From NCBI GenBank assembly GCA_033782935.1, contig JAWQEG010000074.1, forward strand, positions 62,001-126,000: DNA of 64,000 nt. The letters are read 5' to 3'. A program made the translations under genes and the position numbers. A model generated the notes under the pieces. That model saw nothing but the letters and a program-made list of their open reading frames with translations. It did not search any database and was not told the DNA's origin. This DNA comes from Petrolisthes cinctipes (lineage: Eukaryota > Arthropoda > Malacostraca > Decapoda > Porcellanidae). Positions 10,690-21,447 of this stretch are shown one piece after another; position 1 is the stretch's first letter, and each line of letters opens with the position of its first letter.

Positions 10690-10985
10690 TGTACATATAG
10701 CCCCTGGCTAGTACAGTGGTAACGCGTTGGCCTCGCATCCGTGAGGTCGGCAGATCGAGCCTCGCCCAGGTCCGAGAGTTTAAAACTGTTTACTGGGGGG
10801 TTACTGCCATGGCTGGGCACCATGGTGGGGAGTTGGGCTTGCCTGGCTGACGTTCGGGAGAGTATCTCATCAGAGATAGTGCCAGAACTGAAACCCTGCA
10901 ACTTTATATACCAAGTTTTGAGTGAGTATATTGCTCTTTGCGGTACAGTACAGGATTACCTGATTTAATTTTCATTGATTATATT
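10690..10985 (+). mobile_element. tRNA-derived SINE-like repeat
   Basis: The head (AGTGGTAACGCGTTGGCCTC ... GGCAGATCGAGCC) resembles a tRNA gene, with an A-box-like TGGTAACGCG, a cloverleaf-like CCTC/GAGG stem and a B-box-like AGATCGAGCC. It is followed by an unrelated body and, after about 40 bp, a poly(T) run at 10988-11011. SINEs are transcribed by RNA polymerase III from such internal boxes. The B box departs from GGTTCGANNCC, so the copy is probably silent. Confidence 0.5.
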
Positions 10986-11063
10986 GTGTTTTTTTTTTTT
11001 TTTTTTTTTTAATATAGTGAGTGGAGGAAAGGAAAAAACAAATAAATAAATGGTTCCATTTGC

Positions 11064-11500
11064 CTATTGGCATCTTCCACTCATAAAATATTTAAAACAA
11101 CTGGATTTAAATTGCTGGGGGTTATAACTTGCTGGATAACATTTCCTTGGTAGAGAATTCTACAGGGAAGTAGTACGGGGGGTAAATGAATTTTTGTAAG
11201 CAGTTGTCCTGCAACGTGGAGGAGTCAGTGTGAACTCATGCGCATTCTCAGCTGCCTTAGTCCTCCGTGGGAAGACGCGAAGGGGTGGTATAATCAGGGC
11301 AAGTTCATCCGAACATTTCTTATAAAAGTATCTATAAAATAGTGCAAGGGAAGCAACATTTCTACGTACTGATAAGGGAGGGAATTCATTAGTGATCATA
11401 GGATTATTGATCAGTCTGATAGCTCTGTTTTGAATTTTATCTAATTGTCTTAACACCACCGATCCACAACCAGCCCACAGAGGTGAACAATATTCTACTT
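11064..11500 (-). pseudogene. LINE-E reverse transcriptase C-terminus
   Basis: The minus strand encodes QLDKIQNRAIRLINNP, RRNVASLALFYRYFYKKCSDEL and, after a frameshift, a WNSLPRKCYPASYN-like ending (NSLPRKCYPASYNPQQFKSS) to a stop at 11064-11066. This is the post-palm C-terminal region typical of jockey/CR1-type arthropod LINEs (the LFYRY and W-N-SLP landmarks). No RT palm is present upstream on this strand, so it is a 3'-end fragment of an element lacking RNase H. Confidence 0.7.
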
Positions 11501-11884
11501 AGTGTTAATAATAATTGTTAATTATTTCACTTCGTGTTTGGCCTTACACCTAGTAATATTGAGTCTGGATTGTTGCAAGAGGGGTTTATTAATATTTCTT
11601 GCTTTAACTAAGTGTTCATTCTTGATAATCAGATAGGCATTCTCCTTCTCCCCACTTCCTCTCTCGTAACAATATATTTTATTAAATAATATACATGTAT
11701 TTAGTCTATATATGTATGAAATTTAACTATTTCTTCATTTAACTAAAACTCTCTTGTTATACATATTATCTGTAAGCGAATTACCGAATTTTGAATAGTG
11801 TGAAGCTCAATTTTTTTATCTCTGTATATTAAGGGCACTAAGAACATTACAAGTAAGTGGACAGTAGCTAGTGGAAATAACTTT
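11501..11884. other. AT-rich stretch, nothing recognised
   Basis: No coding motif, repeat partner or terminal structure was seen on either strand. Confidence 0.5.
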
Positions 11885-12165
11885 CGACAAAATGGCTGCT
11901 GATGGTGTAATGGTTAGCATAATAGGCCGGCACGCTAGATATCCCGGGTTTAATTCCCGGGTGAGTGGAAATGTTGGACAATTTTCCCAGCCCCCTATGT
12001 CCCTGTTCACCTGGCAGTAAATAGGTACCCGGCTGTAAGAGCAAGGATAGCATGCTACATTTTAGGCTGGGGGAAGATGTGTTGATGGCTGGGGAAAGAT
12101 GTGTTGATGTAAACTACCCAGCACATACTGGTGAGGGAAGATGTGTTGATGTAAACTACCCAGCA
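11885..12165 (+). mobile_element. tRNA-derived SINE (decapod-like) with tandemly repeated tail
   Basis: The head GATGGTGTAATGGTTAGCAT ... CCCGGGTTTAATTCCCGGG has the A box (TGGTGTAATGG) and B box (GGTTTAATTCC) of a tRNA. The body contains GTTCACCTGGCAGTAAATAG and GTACCCGGCTG, a core shared with the minus-strand copy at 17646-17835. Near its 3' end, GGAAGATGTGTTGATG is present three times (about 12069-12150), whereas the other copy has it once. Confidence 0.75.
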
Positions 12166-13115
12166 CACTTTTCAACTTCCCCGAGAAATCCAGGGCACTG
12201 GGCTCCTGGGCTCCCAACTCAAAACTGACAGCCAGAGGTCGAGAGTCACGGCTGGAGACTCTTGCAAAAGCCTCTGCCATGGTGTTGGCCACTATTAAAC
12301 CATCCATGATTTTACCCATTGACCTTAAGGACAGGTGGAGGACTAGGAGAAAGCTTCCCCTCAATATTACAAAATGAAGGCGAGGGAAAGCAGCGCGCTT
12401 CTCCCGCACAACAGACTGGTGATCACCAAGCGACAGGACATTTGCGAAAGTGGCCAGAAATTTTAAAGATAGAGTTGAGAGTGGAAGAGTAAAATAGGTC
12501 ACATAAGAGCATATCGGTGAATTAGTTTACAGCCTCGTCTGCAACAAGAGAGACCGGATAAGTAAGCCTTTTAAATAACTGCCAGTCAGCCTTCTCTAAT
12601 CTCCACCGAAGACGAGACTGCGGTTCGTACCTGTTATTTTCTTGTAGCATAGGGAAGTGGTCACTACCATATATATTAGGCAACACATTACTAGTAAAAT
12701 CAAATAGTGCACTGGGTGTCAATGGCGGTAAAGGTCACAGGAGAGCTATGGAAATGTGTGACATCTCCCGTATTTAAAATCCCTAATCCTCAATAAAACA
12801 TCCCTGGGATTGACCGTACTGTCACCTCACAAAGAATAATAACCATTAAAATCACCCAATAGAATAAAGGGAGACGGGTGGTCTTGTACAATATTGATGA
12901 GATCACCCTTATCAACTGTAACACTGGAAGGAAGGTATAGATTGCACAAAAAAATCTTAACTGAGAGGGGAGGAGCTTGCCCAGCAGCGAGAGGACATCC
13001 TGGAAATGCTTCCTTGAGAAAAATAACATTGGGATGATGACGAAATACATAGGCCTTGAGTTAAGTGAGCTTAGCATAACTGGTGATACCACATACATTC
13101 CAGGAGATGACATCC
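12166..13115 (-). pseudogene. LINE-K ORF2 N-terminus: apurinic endonuclease and linker
   Basis: The first motif is ISWNVCGI near 13100, equivalent to IISWNACGI in LINE-A3. Frameshifts scramble the middle. The segment at 12722-12522 restores IYGSDHFPMLQENNRYE (the catalytic SDH motif of APE) and a basic linker RLRWRLEKADWQLFKRL. The linker continues to about 12170 in another frame and is cut off by the SINE tail before any RT motif. Confidence 0.6.
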
Positions 13116-13137
13116 AGCTGGCAATCACTATCGAACT

Positions 13138-14540
13138 TTATATTTGGAGGTAGAAGGCTGGTGAGTAGGGGCAGATGAGCGACCTAGAAAAGATGATGGA
13201 CCAGGAGAAGGGACTGACTCGAAAAGTTTTCAAGTCGAGAAGCAACAGCATCCATCTTTTCGGTGAGGGCGGTGACATTTGAGATGATGGCCTGTTGAGA
13301 CTCGACCGGATGGAGAGTTTGGAGTCATTGGCAGCCTGAGCGGCAACCAGCCCATCAATCCTGGCTTCAAGGGCAGAAAAGCGGTTCTCGAGGGCCATAC
13401 ATCGTGCCATGAGGGTAGCAACAGACTTGAGGAATGCCAGGTCCGGAGGCGAGGCAGGGCTGGTAGGAGGAGCAGACTGGGGAGGTGGTGGTGGTGGTGG
13501 AGGCGGAGCAATAGTAGAGACACAAGCCTGGACCTGACGTCGAGTACATCCATGCCACACGTTAACCCCTGACTGAAGGCATCGTGGACACTTCCATCGA
13601 GACGTATCCTGAGGAGGTGAAGGTTCAGAGGTGGAGGCAGCAGGACGTGATGGTTCACCCCTGACAGGACACATCTTGGAATCATGGTCGGTGGCACACC
13701 ATGCACACTTCGGCCTGGCAGAACAGTACCGGGAAATATGCCCAACTCCTCAGCACCTGTAGTACCAAGGTTGGTCATTTTGAAGTTTCCGCACCTCACA
13801 CGGTGGAAGACAGGGTAGGAAATCAAAGGAAATCTCAATTGGAGGTGGATCGGGAAGACTCCAGACAACAACAGAGTACACACCAGGGTATCCCTTGGCA
13901 AGTTTCGGGTCAATATCAATAGGAAAATGGGTGAGGATGTAGCTGGGGAACTTACGAGGCCTCTCTGGTGAGTCTTGAAGAACGAAAGGCAGAGAAAAAA
14001 ATTCACCAGCCTCTATCAATGATGTCTTGACGCTTCATAGAGATGTAGGCAAACTGGGAGGTAACAGCAGCCATCTTGACTTCAGCCAGTTCACGCTGCA
14101 GCTGGAAAGCCCTGTTGACATCAGACAACCAACGCAACTTTGTGTCCGTAGATGGGTTCCAGAGAAGGAGAACTTGACATAGGTATCTCTCGGGGCAAAT
14201 GCAGGAAGGTTGGACGAGGGCAAGGAGTTGGTATTCAAAGAAGAAACACCAGGGTGAGACAGAGAAGGTACGTCGTGCACAGCTGAAGCACCCTTCGTAG
14301 TCTTGGCAGCTGGAGGCAAACAGTCCACACCATCCGAATCTTGCAAGGAGTTGGACGAGGCGTCAAGGGGTCGCTTGGTAGAGGTTGAGGAGGTGGACGG
14401 CTGCAACCTGAGCTGCGGAGTGACCGAGGAGAGAGAGGAGGGTTGTGAGAAGGCAGCTCTCGCTAGTGATAGGAGACTTATCATCCTCGGACATTGACAA
14501 GTTGGCCTCCAGGCAGAAAGCCACATCCGAATCTGCGCTT
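13138..14540 (-). pseudogene. LINE-K ORF1: gag-like RNA-binding protein, broken
   Basis: Pieces in order on the minus strand: an acidic/serine-rich N-terminus (14557-14250, with SMSEDDKSPITSES); a central region (14019-13750) with FDFLPCLPPCEVRKLQ; a zinc knuckle split by a TGA right after its first cysteine (YYRC-stop-GVGHISRYC); then CAWCATDH, a second Cys-rich motif WKCPRCLQSGVNVWHGC, a proline run, and a helical tail (ENRFSALEARIDGL). The same order and many identical residues occur in LINE-A3 ORF1. Such proteins package element RNA. At least three frameshifts and one stop are present. Confidence 0.7.
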
Positions 14541-14569
14541 TCCATCAGGCCAGGCAAGGCCTAGATGGG

Positions 14570-14775
14570 TGCAAACAACTGAACACACACAAAACCACAA
14601 CAAAACAAACAACCACAAACAACAAAACCGCAAACAACAAAACCACAAAAACAAACGTGATAAAATAGACAAACAACAACTAGAACACCACAAAAACAAC
14701 AACACACAAACAAGAATGCAGAAACAACACAAACAACAATGCAGGCAGAGCGCCAGGAGAACGTTTTCACTCCAG
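14570..14775. repeat. CAA/ACAA-rich low-complexity tract
   Basis: The plus strand is almost free of G and T (AACCACAACAAAACAAACAA and similar). Open frames on the opposite strand rich in Cys, Val and Phe are artefacts of this composition. Confidence 0.85.
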
Positions 14776-14979
14776 TAAGGTTGGGGCGAGACTGAATATT
14801 GTAGAGTGTACCTCAATCACACGCAGCAATCATCACAACAGACATGCTACCTTCAAACAGACAACAGGTAAACACACTCATAAATTAGTACCCTCATGTC
14901 AGTCACCTCGACCCTCACAAAGATGACAGTCAAGTCATCAGATGCAAAGGACACTTCCCCACTGAACCAGACTAAGCAC

Positions 14980-15945
14980 CATTCATAATTAACCACACCA
15001 AACACATCATTCAAAACACCTCAAACACTCACCTGCCAGTGGCCCAGATAACATAATCTACTTTCACCTTCGTCACTTAGGACCACATGGCATACAAGCA
15101 CTCACCAACATATCAAACTTTTCATATTCACAAAATACACTACCCACTATCTGTAAGCATGGCTCTATCATCACAATCCCAAAACCAGGCAAAGATCTCA
15201 CGAAACACTCATCCCACCGTCCCATAACTCTACTTTGCACTCCTTCCAAGGTCACCGAACGCCTCATTCTAAATTTCATCACCCCCCATATCCTCTTGCT
15301 CCCACACAACATGGCTTCCGGCCATTACACTCCACAAACACTCTTCTCACAGACCTCACACAGAAGGTATTAGACGGCATCAACTCAGCTAGCCCTCCAC
15401 ACAGAATGCTCCTTGTAACATTAGACATTAGCAAATCCTTCGATGCCATCCCCCAACACAACCTCACAGACAAGATTTACAACACAAACATGCACAACAA
15501 CGCCAACAGATGGCTGGCCAACAATCTGGCAAGCAGAAGTGCCCATGTGTCATTTGCTGGGCAGTCATCAACCACCAGTAACATTACAAAAAGGAGTCGC
15601 CCAAGCATCTGTCGCTCACATGTACACACCCAATGGAGTTCAAGCCTTTTGCACCACAAACAGACTCAACATAGCTCCTAACGAATCAACAATCACTCTT
15701 CTCACAAGTGATAACCGCCAACACCAATACATCCCACCCCTCACAATAAATAACAATCCTACTCCTTATACACACGCACCCAAAACCTAGACATTACATA
15801 CAATACCTCTATGTCATTCAAACAATACATCACAAACATGAACAACAAATGCACACCAAGACTCAACGCACTCAAAACACTTGCCACTAAAACATTTGGC
15901 CAAGACAAAGAAACTACTACCACAGTATACAAACAATTCATACGC
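14980..15945 (+). pseudogene. LINE-J reverse transcriptase, frameshifted
   Basis: Early RT motifs can be followed across frames: NIIYFHLRHLGPHGIQALT, IITIPKPGKDLTKHSSHRPI and LLCTPSKVTERLI. Then in the frame opening at 15235 come LAPTQHGFRPLHSTNTLL and LLVTLDISKSFDAIPQHNL (motif A). Motif B is reduced and the YADD box is deleted around 15590-15640. Thumb-like text follows (APNESTITLLTSDNRQ, then FKQYITNMNNKCTPRLNALK in another frame) to a stop near 15945. Inactive. Confidence 0.65.
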
Positions 15946-16123
15946 TAAGTGATGGACCATGCAAGCCCTGCCTGGGCATCAAACCTTTCCAAGACATATT
16001 ACAAAACACTACAGACTATTCAGAACAAAGTACTTACGACTATCAAAGCTGCGCCGCTACTACTGCCACTGAACATATGCACCACGAAACAAAAGTCCTC
16101 AAAGTCAAAGACCACCTAGATAT

Positions 16124-16670
16124 GTGAGGCACACAAACACTTGCTGCAGCCACCACAAACCCACACCACCCATTAAGCGACATGGCAAATCACCCACTCA
16201 AACCAAGGAACATAAAAAAAACACCCCACACGAGCTACCTGACTACTATTCTCCCATCACTCCCACCATGCCCACCACACACCGGCCTCCAAAGACACAT
16301 TCACACACACATCACCAACCGGGCTATCCAATCACTCGGTGAAAGCACACTATTACATGCGCGACCCCCTGACATCGATCCTACAGAATTAACACTTCCC
16401 CTGGAGGACAGAGTCCACCTGGCCAGGCTGCGGTGCAGGCACCACCCGGCCCTTCTCAGTTACCAGAAGAGGCTGGATACGTCCATGATGGATGCCTGTC
16501 CGGGCTGCCTCACTGCACCCCACGCCATCAAACACATCATGGAAAACTGCACTGCACTCAACCACGCTCGCCAACAACACAACATACACTCTGTGAGGAA
16601 TCTGTGGGAGTGCCCGGTTCCGGCTATGGCTTACCTCAGGGGCTCGGGGCTGTTCGGCCAGGCAGCCTAG
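16124..16670 (+). pseudogene. LINE-J C-terminal segment
   Basis: An open frame (16182-16670) encodes a basic linker and EDRVHLARLRCRHHPALLSY, CPGCLTAPHAIKHIMENC and LWECPVPAMAYLRGSG. The CX2CX8HX4C pattern and the RVHLARLRCRHH segment are common at the end of LINE ORF2 proteins and may bind nucleic acid. It stops at 16668-16670, immediately before the (CAA)n tail, which fixes the 3' end of the element. Confidence 0.6.
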
Positions 16671-16867
16671 GGAACAGCAACAACAACAACAACTTTTGAC
16701 AAATAGCAAGTCAGGTGAGGTGCGATTTGAACGCCAGGCGAGGCACTGTTCAGCCTACAATATAACCTGCGAAGTCTAAATGTAATTTTAACAATGTAGC
16801 CAAAACATCATTGTAATCACATTGCATAACTACATTTTGCTTATCAAAGCATAATGTTATTAATAGG

Positions 16868-17022
16868 TTAAGGGTATCCCTGGGTGAAATGAAAGGCTAC
16901 TGATTCCTTCAAACAATCCCAGGAAACAGATCACTTAATTAAATATACGAGTATGGATATCTGTTTTATGGCAATGTGTGAAGGAATCAGTAGCCCTCCA
17001 GTTTGCCTTATGACATATTATA
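16868..17022. mobile_element. MITE-like hairpin with GGCTACTGATTCCTTC arms
   Basis: GGCTACTGATTCCTTC at 16894-16909 pairs with GAAGGAATCAGTAGCC at about 16978-16993. The left side starts at a TTAA (16868-16871). The same motif appears in the TTAA-flanked insert at 27153-27310, so both are probably one non-autonomous family. A right-hand TTAA is not evident here. Confidence 0.5.
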
Positions 17023-17645
17023 TGCAAAAATATTCTCATGTCATAGAAAGATGACGTCCATACACAAATGTCAATATTTAGAGATGACACATGAGGATTT
17101 AGATATGTGCAATCACATAATAATATCTGTTGGTAGGCGTACTTGTAGTCACACCATGACAATACTAAATGGTAACTTTATGAGTGGAAGTTAGTTACAA
17201 AACTATGCATCCATAATCATGAAGAACACCACTAATAATCATACTCACAGGTGGACAGTAACAATATTAGCTGATATTCAACAAAATTGTGAACTTTTAC
17301 TGTCAAGCAAGATTTAGATGTGCGCTCATGAAATAACTAGAAAAAAGAAGACGTTATGGTAATGTCATGTTTACATTAATCATTAGACATTTGCAAATTA
17401 ATTGCATCATGATCTTTACGAACAATTTAACATAATGTTTCGTCTGACTCACTCTACCAGTAATGGTTTTATTTCATACAGGAAATAGGATCAATCTGCA
17501 CAACAACAAAAAATCATTGTAATCTCACCTTATCTAGTGTATGCCTATAATATGCAGACTGTAGTGTTGCATAAAATTGCGCACCAGAAGATTTTGGGCT
17601 TAATGCATAGCTATCGACTCTTATGTAGGTCATTTAGGCAGTCAG
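17023..17645. other. AT-rich stretch, nothing recognised
   Basis: No coding motif, repeat partner or terminal structure was seen. Confidence 0.5.
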
Positions 17646-17835
17646 TCTTGTTACATCAACACATCTTCCTCCAGCCTACAAGGTCGCAATCCTTGCTTAT
17701 ACAGCCAGGTACCTATTTACTGTTATGTGAACTGGGACATTAGAGGTTAGGAAATTGTCCAAAATTTCACTGAATCGAACCCGGGATCTCTCACTTGCTA
17801 GGCGAGCATGATAACCAAAAAACGATCAACACCTT
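17646..17835 (-). mobile_element. tRNA-derived SINE (decapod-like), minus strand
   Basis: The reverse complement has a tRNA-like head (GGTTATCATGCTCGCCTAGC ... CCCGGGTTCGATTC, a good B box), then AACAGTAAATAGGTACCTGG and GGAGGAAGATGTGTTGATGT. It matches the plus-strand copy at 11885-12165 over the body. Confidence 0.75.
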
Positions 17836-18500
17836 CTGCACACCAGTTTGTTTGTTTGTTTGTTTTTGTTATTGCCTATCACCTCCTGTAGGGGCATATA
17901 TTTTTCCTTATCGTTTATATCATCAATATTAGTAGTAATTGTAATAGTAGTTGTAGTAGTAATTTTAGTAGCAGTAGCTCTAGTAGTACTTGTAGTAACG
18001 GTGCTAGGTGGGTGGTGGTGGTGTTATTTGTTTGTTGCAGATGTTGTTGTTTTGTGTACAGTAAATGGCGTCGGTCTCACTGGAGGATTGAACTGCGTCC
18101 ACCTTTCCCAGAACTGGAAGGAGTCGGGGTCTTGAGGTTTCTTAATGTTTTGCCGGAAGAGGTCGAAGCGAGGTGAGATGGACAGCCACCACCGCACGGA
18201 GATAAACTGTGGTGGCTCAGATGTCTGACTGTCCATACTTCCCCTCCTCTTCTTCCTCCGTCATTCCCCTTCGTTCTCTAGTTCTGTCTCACTTCCGGTG
18301 GTGGTGGAAGCCCTGGTTTCATCGCCGTTTTCCTCCTCCATTGCCTGCGGTTGTAACAGTGGTAGTGGTAACGGTGGTGGTAGTGATGGCGGTGGTGGTG
18401 GTGGTTGTGATGGCGGTGGTGATGGCAGCGCCCTCCCGCTGTTCGCCCAGTTGAGTGGGTGAGGCAGCATTAACCAGCGACGAGGGTGGGCCGGAGGCAA
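17836..18500. repeat. Simple-sequence rich: (TTTG)n, (GTA)n, GGT/GTG-rich
   Basis: Positions 17848-17866 are TTTG repeats, 17925-18000 are GTA/GTTGTA-type repeats, and 18350-18430 are GGT-rich. Long frames here translate to runs of Val, Pro or Thr and are not taken as genes. Part of 18260-18500 (minus) may be the acidic/proline-rich end of the Y-box remnant, but this is unproven. Confidence 0.6.
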
Positions 18501-19083
18501 GGATAGTGGCGCGTCTGCTCTGCTCCTCCCCCGTCATGCCCTCTTGCTGCCTAGTTTCGTGGTGGTGTTGGTGGTAGTTGTGGTGGGTGGTTGTAGGTCA
18601 GGAGAAATGGCGATCGGTGGCAAGACATTTCTCCTGAAGATGTCTTGGAGGATGTTGGATAGACGACCTAATCCTAGGCAACAGCAGTCTTCGTGCATAC
18701 GGTGACGATGTCTGCCTGCTGCTGCTATCATTGCAGAGGTAGTTGGACATCGGCCGTCCTCCTCCCACGGGCATGGAGTGAGCCCAGGACCTGGCCAACA
18801 TCAGATCCGGCTATGGTCGTAGCCTCAACACCCTTCCTCCTTTTCTCCACCTTGAAGGACACCTCCTCCCTGTCCCTCAAGGATGGTGGGGATGTGGTGG
18901 CGGCAGAGAGAAGTAGTCCTGATTGTTGGCCGTAACAAAGCCATAGCCCCGTAGGTGGTTAAACCACTTCACCCTGCCAACAAGACAGTCGGCAGGGGGA
19001 GTAGTGTTGGCAGGTAGAGATGTTGACTGGACCATGGCTTGTGAGTGAGTGCTCTCCAACCCATGCATCAGTCGCTGGCTCAT
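18500..19083 (-). pseudogene. Y-box / cold-shock-domain protein remnant
   Basis: From an ATG at 19083 the minus strand reads an N-terminal tail and then VGRVKWFNHLRGYGFVTANNQD, the first half of a cold-shock domain including RNP1 (GYGFVT). After a frameshift near 18910 it continues SLRDREEVSFKVEKRRKG and VEATTIAGSD, the second half of a eukaryotic Y-box CSD. Arg- and Ser-rich text follows. Y-box proteins bind mRNA and single-stranded DNA. The CSD spans what are several exons in animal YBX genes, and no introns are seen here. With the frameshifts this suggests a processed pseudogene (inference). Confidence 0.7.
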
Positions 19084-19165
19084 CGCTTATATAGGATACA
19101 ACTGGCTTGAACCTTCACTTGTATAATGAGGATCCGAAACAGATGAGTCAAGTCCGAACCACATT

Positions 19166-19245
19166 GTTCATTCACTGCCTTCTCTTTAACCCTGACCTCC
19201 ATTACCTTCAACTAAGGGGGTACAGAAACTTTGGTGCATGAGTGT
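19166..19245 (+). repeat. Dispersed repeat, inverted relative of 1335-1425
   Basis: CACTGCCTTCTCTTTAACCC ... GGGGGTACAGAAACTTTGG matches the reverse complement of 1335-1425. Confidence 0.4.
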
Positions 19246-19298
19246 ACAATATAATTTCAGTAGGTTTTCAGATATATGTATATTAGTATGTAAATTTT

Positions 19299-19578
19299 GT
19301 ACCATTACCAACACATGAACCTAGGCACTCCCTGTGTCTGGGTGGTGGTTCCTGGCAACTCCGACGTAGTAAACGGTGATTTTCTATGAATGAAATACTC
19401 CACGTTTGAAACGGTGATTATGATTGGTTGATTTATATCATTCTCTGTTCTTCAAGAGAAAATGGATTTATCTTAAGAGTATTTAATTCATAGAAAATTA
19501 CCGTTTACTACGTCGGAGTTGCCAGGAACCACCACCCAGACACAGGGAGTGCCTAGGTTCATGTGTTGGCAATGGTAC
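19299..19578. mobile_element. Foldback MITE (280 bp, arms of about 100 bp)
   Basis: The left arm from GTACCATTACCAACACATG to about 19401 is nearly the exact reverse complement of 19480-19578, with a loop of about 75 bp. Only a few mismatches occur across 100 bp, so the copy is young. It has no coding capacity. Its terminal flanks do not give an unambiguous target duplication. Confidence 0.8.
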
Positions 19579-21245
19579 ATCCATCGCTATTTACTTCCAT
19601 GTCTATTTCCACATACATACTACTTCATATCTATTTTAACCCCATAACCGCGGTTGACAACATAAGTCGACACCACCAACAAGTATGGGTAACCGAAGGT
19701 GACGACATAAGTCAGCAGCGCAGATTTTAATTTTGCGCGCCCCCTAACATACTAGTTTTGCCTCCCAACAGAGGGTGTGTGTGTGCCTAGGGACTCCCCT
19801 GAGGCAAGCCAGCCTCTAGCAGTCAGTGTGGGAAGAGCAGTGAGCATGTGAGGATGTTTTTTCAGCACTCCGCTTGGGTACTAATTACCATATAAGTATG
19901 TATGTAAAAATGACAGTGACTTTAAATTTCATATTGGTTGCTTGTAAAATGTGATTCTGACATGTTTTATAACAAAATTAGAGCGTGAAAACATACTTAG
20001 ATATGTAAATAGTGTGTATTAGTTAATTTTGAGTTCCGGTCATTCTGAGTGTGCTATCCATCCTACAGATGTCTATTTAGTCTTCACAAGAACTTGTAAA
20101 GTATAGTTAAGGGTTTGTACTTCAAAATCATGTATAATTATTCATGTAGCGTAAGTCGCATAAGCTCTATTAGCCATCGAAAAGTGTTGCTTACATCGTG
20201 ATCGCGAGGAGGGCATAAGGCCTGGGCGAGAGAGCGGCTACACTCGATAAGGCCCGCCCTTAGAGCGTCAATCTATGCATACTAATTTACATATAATACT
20301 TAAAACTGGTACATATCTGTTTACCAATTTAATTAAATATACTTTACTATGTATTGTACCTACCGTACCAATTTAAAATTCGATATCCATTACTACGTAC
20401 TGTACCTACCATACAGTACCTTCCCACCAATCTACATAGATACTGTATTTCATGTGTAATAATATCTTACTTATGTAGACTGATCATTATACATATTTAT
20501 TTCCCCCCATGCATTTCTACTATTATACATAATTACATTCTTGCTTAGCTACTTACAAATTATGTTAATATATTCTTTAATGTTCCGACACTGGACATTA
20601 TGAAACCCGTTACTGAGGCCCAGGTCAATTACTACCTAGTCACATAGAGAGGGATGTGAGGGTAAAATACTGCGGTTGTTATGATATTCTTACTTGCATA
20701 TATAATTATCTACTTACCTTATATAATTACCCACCTAATATACTTACTGGCCTTTATGTATGCAATTATATACCTATAATATGCCAACTCAAGAACCATT
20801 GCTGCAAAGTGGCCATTTTCATCCAGGTATACATTAATCTAGTAATTTCATCGAGGTATACAGTAATCTATGGTGGATAATATCATTATTAGTCAGCAAC
20901 ATATCAAATATAATCGAATCAACTCTATCTTACCCGGCGAGCCTGGGCGACAACCATGGAGAGCTGTACCTGTGTCACATTAGCGTCCTGCCCAACCATC
21001 GACACCTCGAATAATCCAAGACCCCACGCCATTCTTAACTCAGCCGACTTCTGGAATACCACACAAAAAGATTGGCCTATCTGTTTCATCCGGATATTGA
21101 ACCATAATTGCTTACATGTTTGGATCACTCTAAGACATTGTTCATTTGTGGTATTTCCATACAAAATTCAATAACGCATTATATAATTAGATAACAATTA
21201 TATGATCTAGAATTTGTCTGACATTATCTAGCCTAACCAAATCTG
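19579..21245. other. 1.7 kb without recognisable gene
   Basis: AT-rich with a GC-richer island at 19640-19850 and 20150-20275. No protein motif, splice-flanked exon or repeat partner was recognised. The 5' LTR of the Gmr1-like element would be expected here, but I cannot identify its ends. Confidence 0.5.
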
Positions 21246-21249
21246 GACT

Positions 21250-21447
21250 GTGCCAAACTGCCATGGGCGGAATAGTGCAAGTGCAGAGGCCGGTGAAGTA
21301 GTTAGTGCTGTTCAAACTATGTCACCATGTGATGAAAAGATACATCCTTTAGTTTTACCCAAAATAGCTCCACTTGATATAACCCCACAACAATTTGCTA
21401 AACTCCAGGAATCTTGCCCTACACTTCCGTCTATCCGACCCAAGGTA
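21250..21447 (+). pseudogene. Gmr1-like pol, segment upstream of integrase
   Basis: The frame reads HPLVLPKIAPLDITPQQFAK and LQESCPTLPSIRPK, then is cut at AAGG-TA by the nested element. Removing the nested element and one TA copy joins codon AAG to GTA CTA TCA AGT at 28036 in the same frame, which supports a single ancestral pol frame. The segment has no catalytic motif and probably corresponds to the region between protease and integrase. Confidence 0.6.

Larger units (their letters stand above)
12166..14560 (-). mobile_element. LINE-K on the minus strand: ORF1 and ORF2 5' part
   Basis: Reading leftwards there is an ORF1 with a CCHC knuckle and coiled-coil end (14560-13138), then a short frame-shifted endonuclease (13115-12520) and downstream linker, ending at the SINE. 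ORF1 is clearly related to LINE-A3 ORF1 at 59982-61413. The endonuclease end (YGSDHFP) is close to the fragment at 51576-51815. Confidence 0.7.
14780..16697 (+). mobile_element. LINE-J: reverse transcriptase to 3' end with (CAA)n tail
   Basis: RT motifs are followed by a C-terminal zinc-like segment and, directly after the stop, a GGGAACAGCAACAACAACAAC tail at 16671-16695. There is no RNase H. Short-unit tails of this kind prime reverse transcription in several LINE clades. Confidence 0.7.

Noticed and set aside
10700..10765. Possible tRNA gene
   Set aside because: A and B boxes are present, but the acceptor stem does not close and a SINE body follows; treated as a tRNA-derived SINE. The same applies at 11900-11965 and 17770-17830.
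10855..10900. CTGATGA on the minus strand within the SINE, reminiscent of a hammerhead ribozyme core
   Set aside because: No helix II can be formed between it and a GAAA, and the following text reads CGAAC rather than GAAA.
14481..14816. Cys/Val/Phe-rich minus-strand frames
   Set aside because: Produced by the CAA/ACAA-rich low-complexity tract; no domain pattern.
17848..18500. Val-, Pro- and Thr-rich open frames on both strands
   Set aside because: Encoded by TTTG, GTA and GGT simple repeats.
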